From Pseudomonadota bacterium (lineage in GTDB: Bacteria; Pseudomonadota; Alphaproteobacteria; Acetobacterales; Acetobacteraceae): a stretch of 11,213 nt of DNA. The stretch is taken from assembly GCA_021845835.1 (NCBI GenBank), contig JAJZVE010000090.1, positions 1 to 11,213 of the forward strand. Reading direction: 5' to 3'. Below, piece by piece: positions 1-7,401 of this stretch. The translations under genes and the position numbers were made by a program. Positions within the stretch are counted from its first letter, which is position 1. The number at the start of each line of letters is the position of its first letter. A model generated the notes under the pieces. It worked only from the letters and a program-made list of their open reading frames with translations, was not told the DNA's origin and ran no database searches.

Positions 1-1112
1 ATCTCCGGTGCGGCGCCCCAGGCGGCGCAGTCCAGCAACAGGCCTGATAGTTCCGCATCGAGGATTTCAGGCCGGTCGAACTCCGCCATGCCCCGGTGCA
101 TGGCGGCGGTCCAGAGCCGGATCGCCACTCCGGGACCTTCCCGTCCGGCCCGGCCGGCGCGCTGCGCGGCAGCGGCGCGGCTGATGCGCACCGTCGCAAG
201 GCGCATGAGTCCGGTCGCCGGATCGAGCCGGGGCGTGCGCCGCCAGCCACCATCGACCACGATGCGCACGCCGGGAACCGTCAGCGAGGTTTCCGCGATG
301 CTGGTCGCGAGGACCACCCGCCGGGTCTCGGCGGGGCACAACGCGCGGTCCTGCTCGGCGGGCGAGAGGTCGCCATGCAGGGGCAGCACGACAGCCCCGC
401 ATCCGGTCAGCGCCGCCGCCGCCCGCCGGATTTCCGCCATGCCCGGCAGGAACGCCAGCACGTCCCCGGGATGCTCGGCCAAAGCGGCACGCACCGCGCG
501 CGCGATCGCGTCGGCCACTTCGCGCGGCGCGGCAAGGTCGCGCGCAGCATGGTGGGTCGCGACCGGATGGGCGCGGCCGGTGCTTTCGATGACGGCGGCA
601 TCCAGCAGCGCGGCGAGCCGCGCGGCCTCGGCGGTCGCCGACATCGCCAGCAACCGCAGCTCCGGCCGCAACCCGCGCTGCAGATCGCGGCACAGGGCGA
701 GCGCGAGATCGGCGTCCAATCCGCGTTCATGCGCCTCGTCCAGGATCACCGCTGCCACCCCCTCGAGGCCGGGATCGGACTGCAGGCGGCGTACCAGCAA
801 TCCCTCCGTCACCACCTCGATGCGCGTCGCCGGCGAGATGGCGGCGTCCAGGCGCGTGCGATAGCCGACAGTTCGTCCCACCGGCTCGCCCAGCAAGGCC
901 GCCATCCGCCCGGCAGCGGCGCGGGCGGCGAGACGGCGCGGCTCCAGCATCACGATCCGGTCGTCGCCTCGCCACGGGGTGTTAAGCAGCGCGAGCGGCA
1001 GCAGCGTGGTCTTGCCGGCGCCGGGAGGCGCCACAAGCACCGCGTTCGGCTGCCGAGCGAGGCTGGCGATGAGAGCGGGGAGCACTTCGGCAACAGGGAG
1101 CGGAGGAAGCAT
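1..1112 (-). CDS. hrpB: ATP-dependent RNA helicase HrpB, N-terminal part (runs off left edge)
   Basis: This is a DEAH-box superfamily 2 helicase of the HrpB family, expected to unwind RNA in the cytoplasm using ATP; its cellular role is poorly defined. About 370 codons are open from an ATG at 1112-1110 to the window edge, without a stop. The motifs appear in order: Walker A PPGAGKTT (residues 29-36), LEPRRLAARAAA (56-67), DEAH (125-128), SAT (158-160), the motif V region ATSIAETSLTVPG (from 269), and QRAGRAGR (317-324). Full HrpB proteins are, from memory, about 800 residues, so roughly the C-terminal half lies outside the window. The start was chosen because it gives the usual short lead (MLPPLPV) before the helicase core. 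No clear Shine-Dalgarno precedes it. The gene is divergent from the glycogen cluster and functionally unrelated. HrpB is preferred over HrpA because the Walker A motif sits so close to the N-terminus. Confidence 0.93.
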   Translation of the reverse strand, partial: MLPPLPVAEVLPALIASLARQPNAVLVAPPGAGKTTLLPLALLNTPWRGDDRIVMLEPRRLAARAAAGRMAALLGEPVGRTVGYRTRLDAAISPATRIEVVTEGLLVRRLQSDPGLEGVAAVILDEAHERGLDADLALALCRDLQRGLRPELRLLAMSATAEAARLAALLDAAVIESTGRAHPVATHHAARDLAAPREVADAIARAVRAALAEHPGDVLAFLPGMAEIRRAAAALTGCGAVVLPLHGDLSPAEQDRALCPAETRRVVLATSIAETSLTVPGVRIVVDGGWRRTPRLDPATGLMRLATVRISRAAAAQRAGRAGREGPGVAIRLWTAAMHRGMAEFDRPEILDAELSGLLLDCAAWGAAPE

Positions 1113-1140
1113 GCATGCGCTATGGCCGATGTGGTCACGA

Positions 1141-1170
1141 TTGGCAAAAGTCCTCGCTTCGGTGTTTGAT
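1141..1170 (+). promoter_or_regulatory. candidate sigma70-like promoter for glgP
   Basis: TTGGCA (1141-1146) matches the -35 consensus at five of six bases. TTTGAT (1165-1170) matches the -10 consensus at four of six, with an 18-base spacer. It lies in the only gap between hrpB and glgP and points toward glgP; transcription would start near 1177 and leave a leader of about 100 bases. This rests on sequence resemblance alone. Such matches arise by chance, though they are less common in DNA this GC-rich. No convincing counterpart for hrpB was found on the other strand. Confidence 0.3.
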
Positions 1171-1230
1171 CGACAGGGCCGGTGGCATCGGCTAAGCATG
1201 CTGACGGAATGAAGCCCGCCCTGGCGACAC

Positions 1231-1251
1231 CATGCCGCGTTGCGCGGAATG
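1231..1251 (+). other. hairpin in the glgP leader
   Basis: The arms CCGCG and CGCGG around a TTG loop (1235-1247) form a perfect five-pair stem. After one G/A mismatch, CAT (1231-1233) pairs with ATG (1249-1251). The hairpin ends 17 bases before the glgP ribosome binding site. It contains the ATG at 1232 that would be an alternative glgP start, which further disfavours that start. No U-run follows, so it is not a terminator. A regulatory role is speculative. Confidence 0.3.
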
Positions 1252-1268
1252 CGTGCCGCCGCCCGGAC

Positions 1269-1274
1269 AGGAAG
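1269..1274 (+). promoter_or_regulatory. ribosome binding site that decides the glgP start
   Basis: AGGAAG lies five bases before the ATG at 1280. The in-frame ATG at 1232, which would add 16 residues rich in Cys and Pro, has no purine-rich sequence at a suitable distance. The ATG at 1280 is therefore taken as the start. Confidence 0.6.
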
Positions 1275-1279
1275 TGTCG

Positions 1280-3787
1280 ATGAGCCAGGCCCGCGTCCCC
1301 TCCACGGCATCCAGCAGCGGTGTGGTCGCGCGCATCGCGCTTCCGGCGCAGGACGAGGACATCGCCACCCTGCGCCGCGCCGTGATCGCCAAGCTGACCT
1401 ATGCCGTCGGCAAGGATCCCATCGTCGCCAGCGACCGTGACTGGTTCGTCGCCGTGGCGCTGACCGTGCGCGATCGCATCGTCGAGCGCTGGTTTCCCTC
1501 CACGCGCGCGATGTACGCGCAGGCGCGCAAGCGGGTCTATTATCTGTCGCTGGAGTTCCTGATCGGCCGGCTGCTGCTGGACAGCCTGAACAATCTCGGC
1601 CTGACCGACCCGATGCGCGCGGCGCTGGCCGAGCTCGGCGTCGATCTCGACCGGCTGCGGCAGATCGAGCCGGATGCCGCGCTCGGCAATGGCGGCCTCG
1701 GGCGTCTCGCGGCCTGTTTCATGGAGAGCATGGCGACGCTCTCAATCGCCGCGCACGGTTATGGTATCCGCTACAACCACGGCCTGTTCCAGCAGGTCAT
1801 CAAGGACGGCTGGCAGCACGAGTTTCCGGAAAACTGGCTGAGCTTCGGCAACCCGTGGGAGTTCGAGCGGCCGGAGGTGATCTACGCCATCGGCTTCGGC
1901 GGCACGGTGGAGGCGATCACCGGCGCCGACGGCTCGACGCGGCATGTCTGGCATCCGGCCGAGACGGTCGATGCCCTGGCCTACGACACCGCAGTGGTCG
2001 GCTGGCGCGGGCGGCATGTCAACACGCTGCGCCTGTGGTCGGCGCGTGCCCCCGATCCGCTGAAGCTCGACGCCTTCAACCGCGGCGACCATGTCGGGGC
2101 GCTCGCGTCGCGCGCGCGCGCCAACGCGATCTCGCAGATCCTCTACCCGAGCGATGAGACTGCGGCGGGACAGGAATTGCGTCTGCGGCAGGAATACTTC
2201 TTCACGTCCGCCTCGCTGCAGGACCTGATCCGGCGGCATGTGCGCCAGCACAAGGACATCCGCACGCTGCCGGACAAGGCGGCGGTGCAGCTCAACGACA
2301 CGCATCCATCGATCGCGGTGGCAGAGCTGATGCGGCTGCTGATGGACGTGCATGACCTGCCCTGGACGGAAGCCTGGCGGATTACGGTCGCGACGCTGTC
2401 CTACACCAACCACACGTTGTTGCCGGAGGCGCTGGAGAGTTGGCCGGTGCCGCTGATGGAACGGCTGCTGCCGCGGCACATGCAGATCATCTATCTGCTC
2501 AATTGGCTGCACCTGGACAGCCTGCGTGCGTCGGGGCATATCGAGGACGAGCTGCTGTCCGCGGTGTCGCTGATCGACGAAAGCGCGGGACGGCGGGTGC
2601 GCATGGGTGTTCTTGCCTTCCTTGGCTCGCACAAGGTGAACGGCGTGTCGGCGCTGCACACCGACCTGATGCGCGAGACCGTGTTCCACGATCTCAACCG
2701 CATCTTTCCCGACCGCATTACTAACAAGACCAACGGCATCACCTTCCGCCGCTGGCTGTTCGAGGCCAATCCGGGCCTGACCGCGGTGCTGTCGGATGTG
2801 ATCGGGCCGGCGGTGATGGATGATGCGGCGGCGCTTGAGGGACTGGTGCCGCACGCCGAGGACGCGGCGCTGCACGAGCGGCTGATCGCGGTCCGACGCG
2901 CCAACAAGGTGGCGCTGTCCAACCTGATCGCCGAGCGTGTGCAGATCCAGGTCGATCCGGACGCGCTGTTCGACGTGCAGATCAAGCGTATCCACGAATA
3001 TAAGCGCCAACTGCTGAACATCCTGGAAACCATCGCGCTGTACAGCGCCATGCGCTCGCAGCCGATGCGCGACTGGGTGCCGCGCGTGCGCATCTTCGCC
3101 GGCAAGGCGGCGGCGAGCTACCATCGCGCCAAGCTCATCATCAAGCTGATCCACGACGTCGGCCGGGTCGTGAACAACGACCCGACGCTGCGCGGGCTGC
3201 TGAAGGTCGTGTTCCTGCCGAACTACAATGTCAGCCTTGCCGAGGCGATCATCCCGGCGGCCGATCTGTCGGAACAGATCTCCACCGCCGGCATGGAGGC
3301 GTCCGGAACCGGCAACATGAAGCTGGCGCTGAACGGCGCCCTCACCATCGGCACGCTCGATGGCGCCAACGTCGAGATTCGCGAGCGCGTCGGCGAGGAC
3401 AACATCTTCATCTTCGGCATGACGGCGGAGGAGGTGGAGGCGCGGCGCCGCACCAACGGCATCGGCGCGGCCGACGTGATCGCCAATTCGCCGCTGCTGC
3501 GCGAGGTGCTGGACGAGATCGGCTCGGGCGTGTTCTCTCCGGAGGAGCCAGACCGCTACCGCGAACTGGTCGATGTGCTGACGCATCATGATCATTTCAT
3601 GGTATCGGCCGATTTCGACGCCTATTCGGCGGCGCAGCGGCAAGTAGCGGCGCATTGGCGCGACCGAGCGGCCTGGTGGCGCAGCAGCGTGCTCAACACC
3701 GCTCACGTCGGCTGGTTTTCCTCGGATCGCACCATCCGCGAGTACGCCGGCGACATCTGGGGCGTGCCGGTGGCGGGCGTATCGTGA
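1280..3787 (+). CDS. glgP: glycogen/alpha-glucan phosphorylase (GT35)
   Basis: Glycogen phosphorylase removes glucose from non-reducing alpha-1,4 chain ends with phosphate, giving glucose-1-phosphate, and stops a few residues from each branch. The protein is 835 residues from the ATG at 1280, normal for bacterial GlgP. It carries the family landmarks: GNGGLGRLAACF (from residue 136), KRIHEYKRQ (569-577), then FAGKAAASYHRAK, and the pyridoxal-phosphate signature EASGTGNMK with the cofactor lysine at K681, followed by TLDGANVEI. All of these are intact, so an active enzyme is expected. The ORF extends in frame to an ATG at 1232, but that start lacks a ribosome binding site. It is the first gene of the cluster. 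Its TGA stop lies inside a terminator stem, and glgB begins 83 bases downstream. A maltodextrin phosphorylase preference cannot be excluded by sequence, but the position beside glgBCA favours glycogen. Confidence 0.97.
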   Translation: MSQARVPSTASSSGVVARIALPAQDEDIATLRRAVIAKLTYAVGKDPIVASDRDWFVAVALTVRDRIVERWFPSTRAMYAQARKRVYYLSLEFLIGRLLLDSLNNLGLTDPMRAALAELGVDLDRLRQIEPDAALGNGGLGRLAACFMESMATLSIAAHGYGIRYNHGLFQQVIKDGWQHEFPENWLSFGNPWEFERPEVIYAIGFGGTVEAITGADGSTRHVWHPAETVDALAYDTAVVGWRGRHVNTLRLWSARAPDPLKLDAFNRGDHVGALASRARANAISQILYPSDETAAGQELRLRQEYFFTSASLQDLIRRHVRQHKDIRTLPDKAAVQLNDTHPSIAVAELMRLLMDVHDLPWTEAWRITVATLSYTNHTLLPEALESWPVPLMERLLPRHMQIIYLLNWLHLDSLRASGHIEDELLSAVSLIDESAGRRVRMGVLAFLGSHKVNGVSALHTDLMRETVFHDLNRIFPDRITNKTNGITFRRWLFEANPGLTAVLSDVIGPAVMDDAAALEGLVPHAEDAALHERLIAVRRANKVALSNLIAERVQIQVDPDALFDVQIKRIHEYKRQLLNILETIALYSAMRSQPMRDWVPRVRIFAGKAAASYHRAKLIIKLIHDVGRVVNNDPTLRGLLKVVFLPNYNVSLAEAIIPAADLSEQISTAGMEASGTGNMKLALNGALTIGTLDGANVEIRERVGEDNIFIFGMTAEEVEARRRTNGIGAADVIANSPLLREVLDEIGSGVFSPEEPDRYRELVDVLTHHDHFMVSADFDAYSAAQRQVAAHWRDRAAWWRSSVLNTAHVGWFSSDRTIREYAGDIWGVPVAGVS

Positions 3788-3809
3788 CGGCGCGCCGTCA
3801 CGCTTTTTT
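3783..3809 (+). terminator. intrinsic terminator overlapping the glgP stop codon
   Basis: Bases 3783-3802 are a perfect 20-base palindrome. In RNA it would fold as an eight-pair stem, CGTGACGG with CCGTCACG, closed by a four-base CGCG loop. One base later come six Ts (3804-3809), the classic Rho-independent layout. The glgP stop TGA (3785-3787) lies inside the 5' arm. It would end or reduce transcription between glgP and glgBCAX. Because the stop is in the stem, a terminating ribosome would cover part of the hairpin, so read-through may depend on glgP translation (inference). Confidence 0.8.
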
Positions 3810-3821
3810 GATCGTGGTCCC

Positions 3822-3837
3822 CTCCCGTGCGCGGGAG
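3822..3837 (+). repeat. small inverted repeat resembling a dispersed intergenic element
   Basis: CTCCCG (3822-3827) and CGGGAG (3832-3837) flank a four-base TGCG loop, giving a six-pair stem in the glgP-glgB gap. The surrounding CCCCTCCCG...CGGGAGAGA resembles the short CCCTCTCCCG/CGGGAGAGGG hairpin elements scattered between genes in many GC-rich proteobacteria. That likeness is from memory. No second copy was seen in this window, so its status as a genomic repeat is unproven. It could also be a secondary mRNA-stabilising stem downstream of the terminator. Confidence 0.4.
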
Positions 3838-3859
3838 AGACGGATGCGTACGGCAGACT

Positions 3860-3864
3860 GAGGG
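3860..3864 (+). promoter_or_regulatory. glgB ribosome binding site
   Basis: GAGGG lies six bases before the ATG at 3871, a good Shine-Dalgarno at normal spacing that supports this start. No promoter-like -35/-10 pair was found between the terminator and this site. Confidence 0.6.
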
Positions 3865-3870
3865 CGCACC

Positions 3871-6081
3871 ATGAGCACGTCCTTGTGGCAACTGAGCGAC
3901 GAGGACGTGGCGGCAATCTGCGATGCGCGACATCCGGATCCGTTCGCCGTGCTCGGGCTGCATCGGGCGCCGCCGGGCGCAGGATCGGGGATGGTGCTGC
4001 GGGCGTTTGTCCCGGGGGCGGAGACCGTCAGCGCCATCGACGAGGCGGGCGCGCCGATTACGCGCCTCGAACGCCGCGAGCCGTCGCATCTGTTTGAGGC
4101 GCTGCTGCCGAAGCGGACGGCACGGTTTGCGTATCGGCTGCACGCGACGCGCGAGGCGGCCCGCTGGACGTTCCGCGATGCCTATGCCTTCGGGCCGGTG
4201 CTGGGGCCGCTCGATGAGCATCTGCTGGTCGAGGGCACGCACCGGCGGCTTTACGAAAAGCTCGGCGCGCATGTGATGACCCACGAGGGCGTGGACGGCG
4301 TTCACTTCGCCGTCTGGGCGCCGCGGGCGCATCGGGTCTCCGTCGTTGGAGACTTCAACGCCTGGGACGGACGGCGGCACGTCATGCGCAAGCGCATCGA
4401 CAGCGGCCTGTGGGAGATCTTCGTGCCGGAGATCGGCGAAGCCGCCGTCTATAAGTTCGAGATCATCGGCGAGGGAGGAGGCCTGCTGCCGCTGAAGGCC
4501 GATCCATTCGGCTACGCCGCGGAGCTGCGTCCATCGACCGCGTCCGTGGTCGCGCGGACCGATCGCTTCCACTGGACCGACGCCGGCTGGCTCGCCAGGC
4601 GGGCGCGGGTGGCAGCGCGAAGGGCACCGATGACGATCTACGAAGTGCATCTCGGCTCCTGGCGCCGCGGGTCCGACGAAGGTTTCCTGAACTGGAACGA
4701 GATCGCCGCACGGCTGATCCCCTACGCGACCGATCTCGGCTTCACCCATCTCGAATTCCTGCCGATCAGCGAGCATCCGCTGGATGCCTCCTGGGGCTAT
4801 CAGCCGATCGGCCTGTTCGCTCCGACGCGCCGCTTTGGCGACCCGGCAGGGTTCGCTCGATTCGTGGATCGCGCCCACGAGGCAGGTCTCGGCGTGATCA
4901 TCGACTGGGTGCCGGCGCATTTCCCGACCGACGTGCATGGCCTGGAGCACTTCGACGGCGCGCCGCTCTACGAGCACCCCGATCCCCGGCGTGGCTTCCA
5001 TCCCGACTGGAACACCGCGATCTACGACTACGGACGGCGCGAGGTGGCGAACGTGCTGATGGCCAGCGCGCTCTACTGGCTCGACCGGTTCCACATCGAC
5101 GGGCTGCGCGTCGATGCGGTTGCCTCCATGCTCTATCTCGACTATTCGCGCCGTCCCGGCGAGTGGTTGCCGAACGCCGAGGGTGGCAACGAGAACCGCG
5201 ACGCCGTCGGGTTCCTGCAGCGCGCCAATGCGCTCGCCTACGCCGAGCATCCCGGTATCGTCACCATCGCCGAGGAATCCACCGCCTGGCCCGGCGTTTC
5301 CGGCAGCGTCGATGGCGGCGGCCTTGGCTTCGGGTTTAAGTGGAACATGGGCTGGATGCACGACACGCTTGACTACTTCGCCCGCAGCCCAGTGCATCGG
5401 CGCTGGCATCACAACCAGCTGACCTTCGGCCTGCTGTATGCGTTCACCGAGAACTTCGTGCTGCCGCTGAGCCACGACGAAGTCGTCCACGGCAAGGGTT
5501 CGATCCTGGCACGCATGCCGGGCGACGCCTGGCAGCAGTTCGCGAACCTGCGGGCCTATTACGGGTTCATGTGGGGCTACCCTGGGAAGAAGCTGCTGTT
5601 CATGGGGCAGGAGTTCGCGCAGGGAGCAGAATGGAACTTCGCCGGCGAGTTGGACTGGCACCTGCTGGATCACGCGCTGCACCGGGGCGTGCGTGACTGC
5701 GTGCGCGACCTCAACCACGTCTATCGCGCCGAACCGGCGCTGCATGAGCGCGACTGCGAGGGCGAAGGCTTCCGCTGGATTGTCGTCGATGACGCCGAAC
5801 AATCGGTGTTCGCCTGGCTGCGCTTCGGCGGCGATGGGGTCGCGCCGGTGGCGGTGGTGAGCAACCTGACGCCGGTGCCGCGCCATCAGTACCGGATCGG
5901 CCTGCCGCAGGCCGGGGCATGGACGGAACTGCTGAACACCGACGCGGCGGAATACGGCGGGTCGGGCATGGGCAATCTGGGCCGCGTGATGGCGAACGAC
6001 ACGCCGTCGCACGGGCTGCCGGCCTCGGCCGAGTTGCTGCTGCCGCCGCTCGCGACCATCTATCTGCGGGCCGGGGGATAG
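3871..6081 (+). CDS. glgB: 1,4-alpha-glucan branching enzyme (GH13)
   Basis: GlgB cuts an alpha-1,4 chain and rejoins it through an alpha-1,6 bond, giving glycogen its branches. At 736 residues it is full length for the two-module form (E. coli about 728). The N1 module opens with [12 protein letters not shown] second CBM48 module follows ([23 protein letters not shown], about residues 145-170). The GH13 barrel comes next: the [14 protein letters not shown] stretch, region I DWVPAHFP, nucleophile D415 in GLRVDAV, acid/base E468 in TIAEEST, and transition-state D536 in [12 protein letters not shown]. The spacing between these three residues (53 and 121) equals that of E. coli D405/E458/D526 as I remember it. 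One oddity: after the acid/base, the usual GVSRP reads GVSGS. glgC starts 42 bases downstream, so co-transcription is likely. Confidence 0.97.
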   Translation: MSTSLWQLSDEDVAAICDARHPDPFAVLGLHRAPPGAGSGMVLRAFVPGAETVSAIDEAGAPITRLERREPSHLFEALLPKRTARFAYRLHATREAARWTFRDAYAFGPVLGPLDEHLLVEGTHRRLYEKLGAHVMTHEGVDGVHFAVWAPRAHRVSVVGDFNAWDGRRHVMRKRIDSGLWEIFVPEIGEAAVYKFEIIGEGGGLLPLKADPFGYAAELRPSTASVVARTDRFHWTDAGWLARRARVAARRAPMTIYEVHLGSWRRGSDEGFLNWNEIAARLIPYATDLGFTHLEFLPISEHPLDASWGYQPIGLFAPTRRFGDPAGFARFVDRAHEAGLGVIIDWVPAHFPTDVHGLEHFDGAPLYEHPDPRRGFHPDWNTAIYDYGRREVANVLMASALYWLDRFHIDGLRVDAVASMLYLDYSRRPGEWLPNAEGGNENRDAVGFLQRANALAYAEHPGIVTIAEESTAWPGVSGSVDGGGLGFGFKWNMGWMHDTLDYFARSPVHRRWHHNQLTFGLLYAFTENFVLPLSHDEVVHGKGSILARMPGDAWQQFANLRAYYGFMWGYPGKKLLFMGQEFAQGAEWNFAGELDWHLLDHALHRGVRDCVRDLNHVYRAEPALHERDCEGEGFRWIVVDDAEQSVFAWLRFGGDGVAPVAVVSNLTPVPRHQYRIGLPQAGAWTELLNTDAAEYGGSGMGNLGRVMANDTPSHGLPASAELLLPPLATIYLRAGG

Positions 6082-6110
6082 GCGCCCGAGGGCCTGGGGA
6101 GAACGGATCA

Positions 6111-6116
6111 GGGAGG
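6111..6116 (+). promoter_or_regulatory. glgC ribosome binding site
   Basis: GGGAGG lies seven bases before the ATG at 6124. It is the strongest Shine-Dalgarno in the cluster and fits either the first ATG or the second at 6127. The 42-base glgB-glgC gap shows no promoter or terminator. Confidence 0.65.
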
Positions 6117-6123
6117 ATGCGCC

Positions 6124-7395
6124 ATGATGAACGCCTACATCGCCCCCGGCGGGCCCCTGGCGCGCCATGCGATGGCCTACGTGCTGGCCGGCGGCCGCGG
6201 CAGCCGATTGCTGGAGCTGACCGATGTACGTGCCAAGCCGGCTGTCTATTTCGGCGGCAAGACGCGCATCATCGACTTCGCACTGTCGAACGCAATGAAC
6301 TCGGGCATCCGCCGCATCGCCGTGGCAACGCAGTACAAGGCCCATAGCCTGATCCGGCACCTGCAGCGCGGCTGGAACTTCTTCCGCCCGGAGCGCAACG
6401 AGAGCTTCGACATCCTGCCGGCGAGCCAGCGCGTGTCCGAAACCATGTGGTACATGGGGACGGCGGACGCCGTCTATCAGAACATCGACATCATCGAGAG
6501 CTACGCGCCGCGCTTCCTCGTCGTGCTCGCCGGCGACCATGTCTACAAGCAGGACTACGAACCGATGCTGCAGCAGCATGTCGAGGCGAACGCCGACGTG
6601 ACCGTCGGCTGCCTGGAAGTGCCGCGGATGGAAGCGACCGGCTTCGGCGTGATGCATATCGACGAGCAGGACCGCATTCTCTCGTTCCTGGAAAAGCCCA
6701 AGGACCCGCCAGCGATGCCGGGCAAGCCGGATTCGGCGCTCGCCAGCATGGGCATCTATGTGTTCGAGACGAATTTCCTGTTCGACGTGTTGCGGGCGGA
6801 CGCTGCCGATCCGAACAGCGCGCACGACTTCGGCAAGGACATCATCCCGAAGCTGGTCAAGGGCGGCAAGGCGCTGGCGCACCATTTCTCGCGCTCATGC
6901 GTGCGATCCACTGCGGAGTCGGTGCCGTACTGGCGTGATGTCGGTACGGTCGATGCCTATTACCAGGCGAATATCGACCTTACCGATATCGTGCCCGACC
7001 TCGACCTCTACGACCGCGACTGGCCGATCTGGACCTATGCCGAGATGACGGCGCCGGCTAAGTTCGTGCATGATATCGAGGGGCGGCGCGGCATGGCGGT
7101 GTCGTCGCTGGTCGCCGGCGGCTGCATCGTCTCCGGCGCCAGCTTGTCGCGCTCGCTGCTGTTCACCGGTGTGCATGTGCATTCCTACGCGACGATCGAC
7201 CACGCCGTGGTGCTGCCGAATGTCGATATCGGGCGCGGCGCTCGGCTCGCGAACGTGATCGTGGATCGCGGGGTGCGGATCCCGCCCGGGATGGTGGTGG
7301 GTGAGGACCCGGAGCTCGATGCGCGCCGTTTCCGCCGCACCGAGGCGGGCGTCTGCCTGATCACGAAAGTCATGATGGACCGGCTGGAGAGCTGA
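6124..7395 (+). CDS. glgC: glucose-1-phosphate adenylyltransferase (ADP-glucose pyrophosphorylase)
   Basis: GlgC makes ADP-glucose and pyrophosphate from ATP and glucose-1-phosphate, the committed and allosterically controlled step of glycogen synthesis. At 423 residues it is full length. The nucleotidyltransferase domain carries LAGGRGSRL (21-29), [11 protein letters not shown] (36-46), catalytic D138 in LAGDH, and glucose-1-phosphate-binding K191 in LEKP; the 53-residue interval matches E. coli D142/K195. HDFGKDIIP and YWRDVGT follow, then a left-handed beta-helix C-terminal domain from about residue 290. The sequence closely follows the Agrobacterium type, which is activated by fructose-6-phosphate and pyruvate, so similar regulation is inferred. 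One activator-site position is changed: V35 stands where E. coli has K39 and Agrobacterium has an arginine. The adjacent ATG at 6127 is an alternative start. glgA begins six bases after the stop. Confidence 0.97.
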   Translation: MMNAYIAPGGPLARHAMAYVLAGGRGSRLLELTDVRAKPAVYFGGKTRIIDFALSNAMNSGIRRIAVATQYKAHSLIRHLQRGWNFFRPERNESFDILPASQRVSETMWYMGTADAVYQNIDIIESYAPRFLVVLAGDHVYKQDYEPMLQQHVEANADVTVGCLEVPRMEATGFGVMHIDEQDRILSFLEKPKDPPAMPGKPDSALASMGIYVFETNFLFDVLRADAADPNSAHDFGKDIIPKLVKGGKALAHHFSRSCVRSTAESVPYWRDVGTVDAYYQANIDLTDIVPDLDLYDRDWPIWTYAEMTAPAKFVHDIEGRRGMAVSSLVAGGCIVSGASLSRSLLFTGVHVHSYATIDHAVVLPNVDIGRGARLANVIVDRGVRIPPGMVVGEDPELDARRFRRTEAGVCLITKVMMDRLES

Positions 7396-7398
7396 GGG
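7394..7398 (+). promoter_or_regulatory. glgA ribosome binding site overlapping the glgC stop
   Basis: GAGGG begins inside the glgC TGA stop and lies three bases before the glgA ATG, a short spacing. The overlap suggests that ribosomes finishing glgC help start glgA (translational coupling), which is inference. Confidence 0.45.
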
Positions 7399-7401
7399 CG
7401 G

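Noticed and set aside
96..1169. Long plus-strand ORF of 357 codons over the left end
   Set aside because: It is antisense to the HrpB helicase frame, whose ordered helicase motifs show the minus strand is coding.
1107..1202. Repeated GCATGC palindromes near the hrpB start and AGCATGCT at 1195-1202, considered as an operator
   Set aside because: Too short and irregularly spaced to support an operator.
1265..1277. Possible CsrA site at the glgP ribosome binding site (GGACAGGAAGTGT)
   Set aside because: It lacks the ARGGA core by one G and is not in a hairpin loop; an ordinary Shine-Dalgarno explains it.
1232..1279. Sixteen-residue N-terminal extension of GlgP from the upstream ATG
   Set aside because: No ribosome binding site precedes it, its ATG is in a hairpin arm, and the extension is not like GlgP N-termini. 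The ATG at 1280 has AGGAAG at good spacing.
1742..3916. Open reading frame of about 724 codons on the minus strand, antisense to glgP
   Set aside because: Same cause: low-complexity Arg/His/Gln-rich translation opposite a confidently identified glgP, with no domain signature.
3703..6885. Open reading frame of about 1060 codons on the minus strand, antisense to glgP, glgB and glgC
   Set aside because: It is a shadow of the high GC and strong third-position bias of the real genes. The translation is rich in Arg, His, Gln and Ala, shows no recognisable domain, and crosses three gene boundaries.
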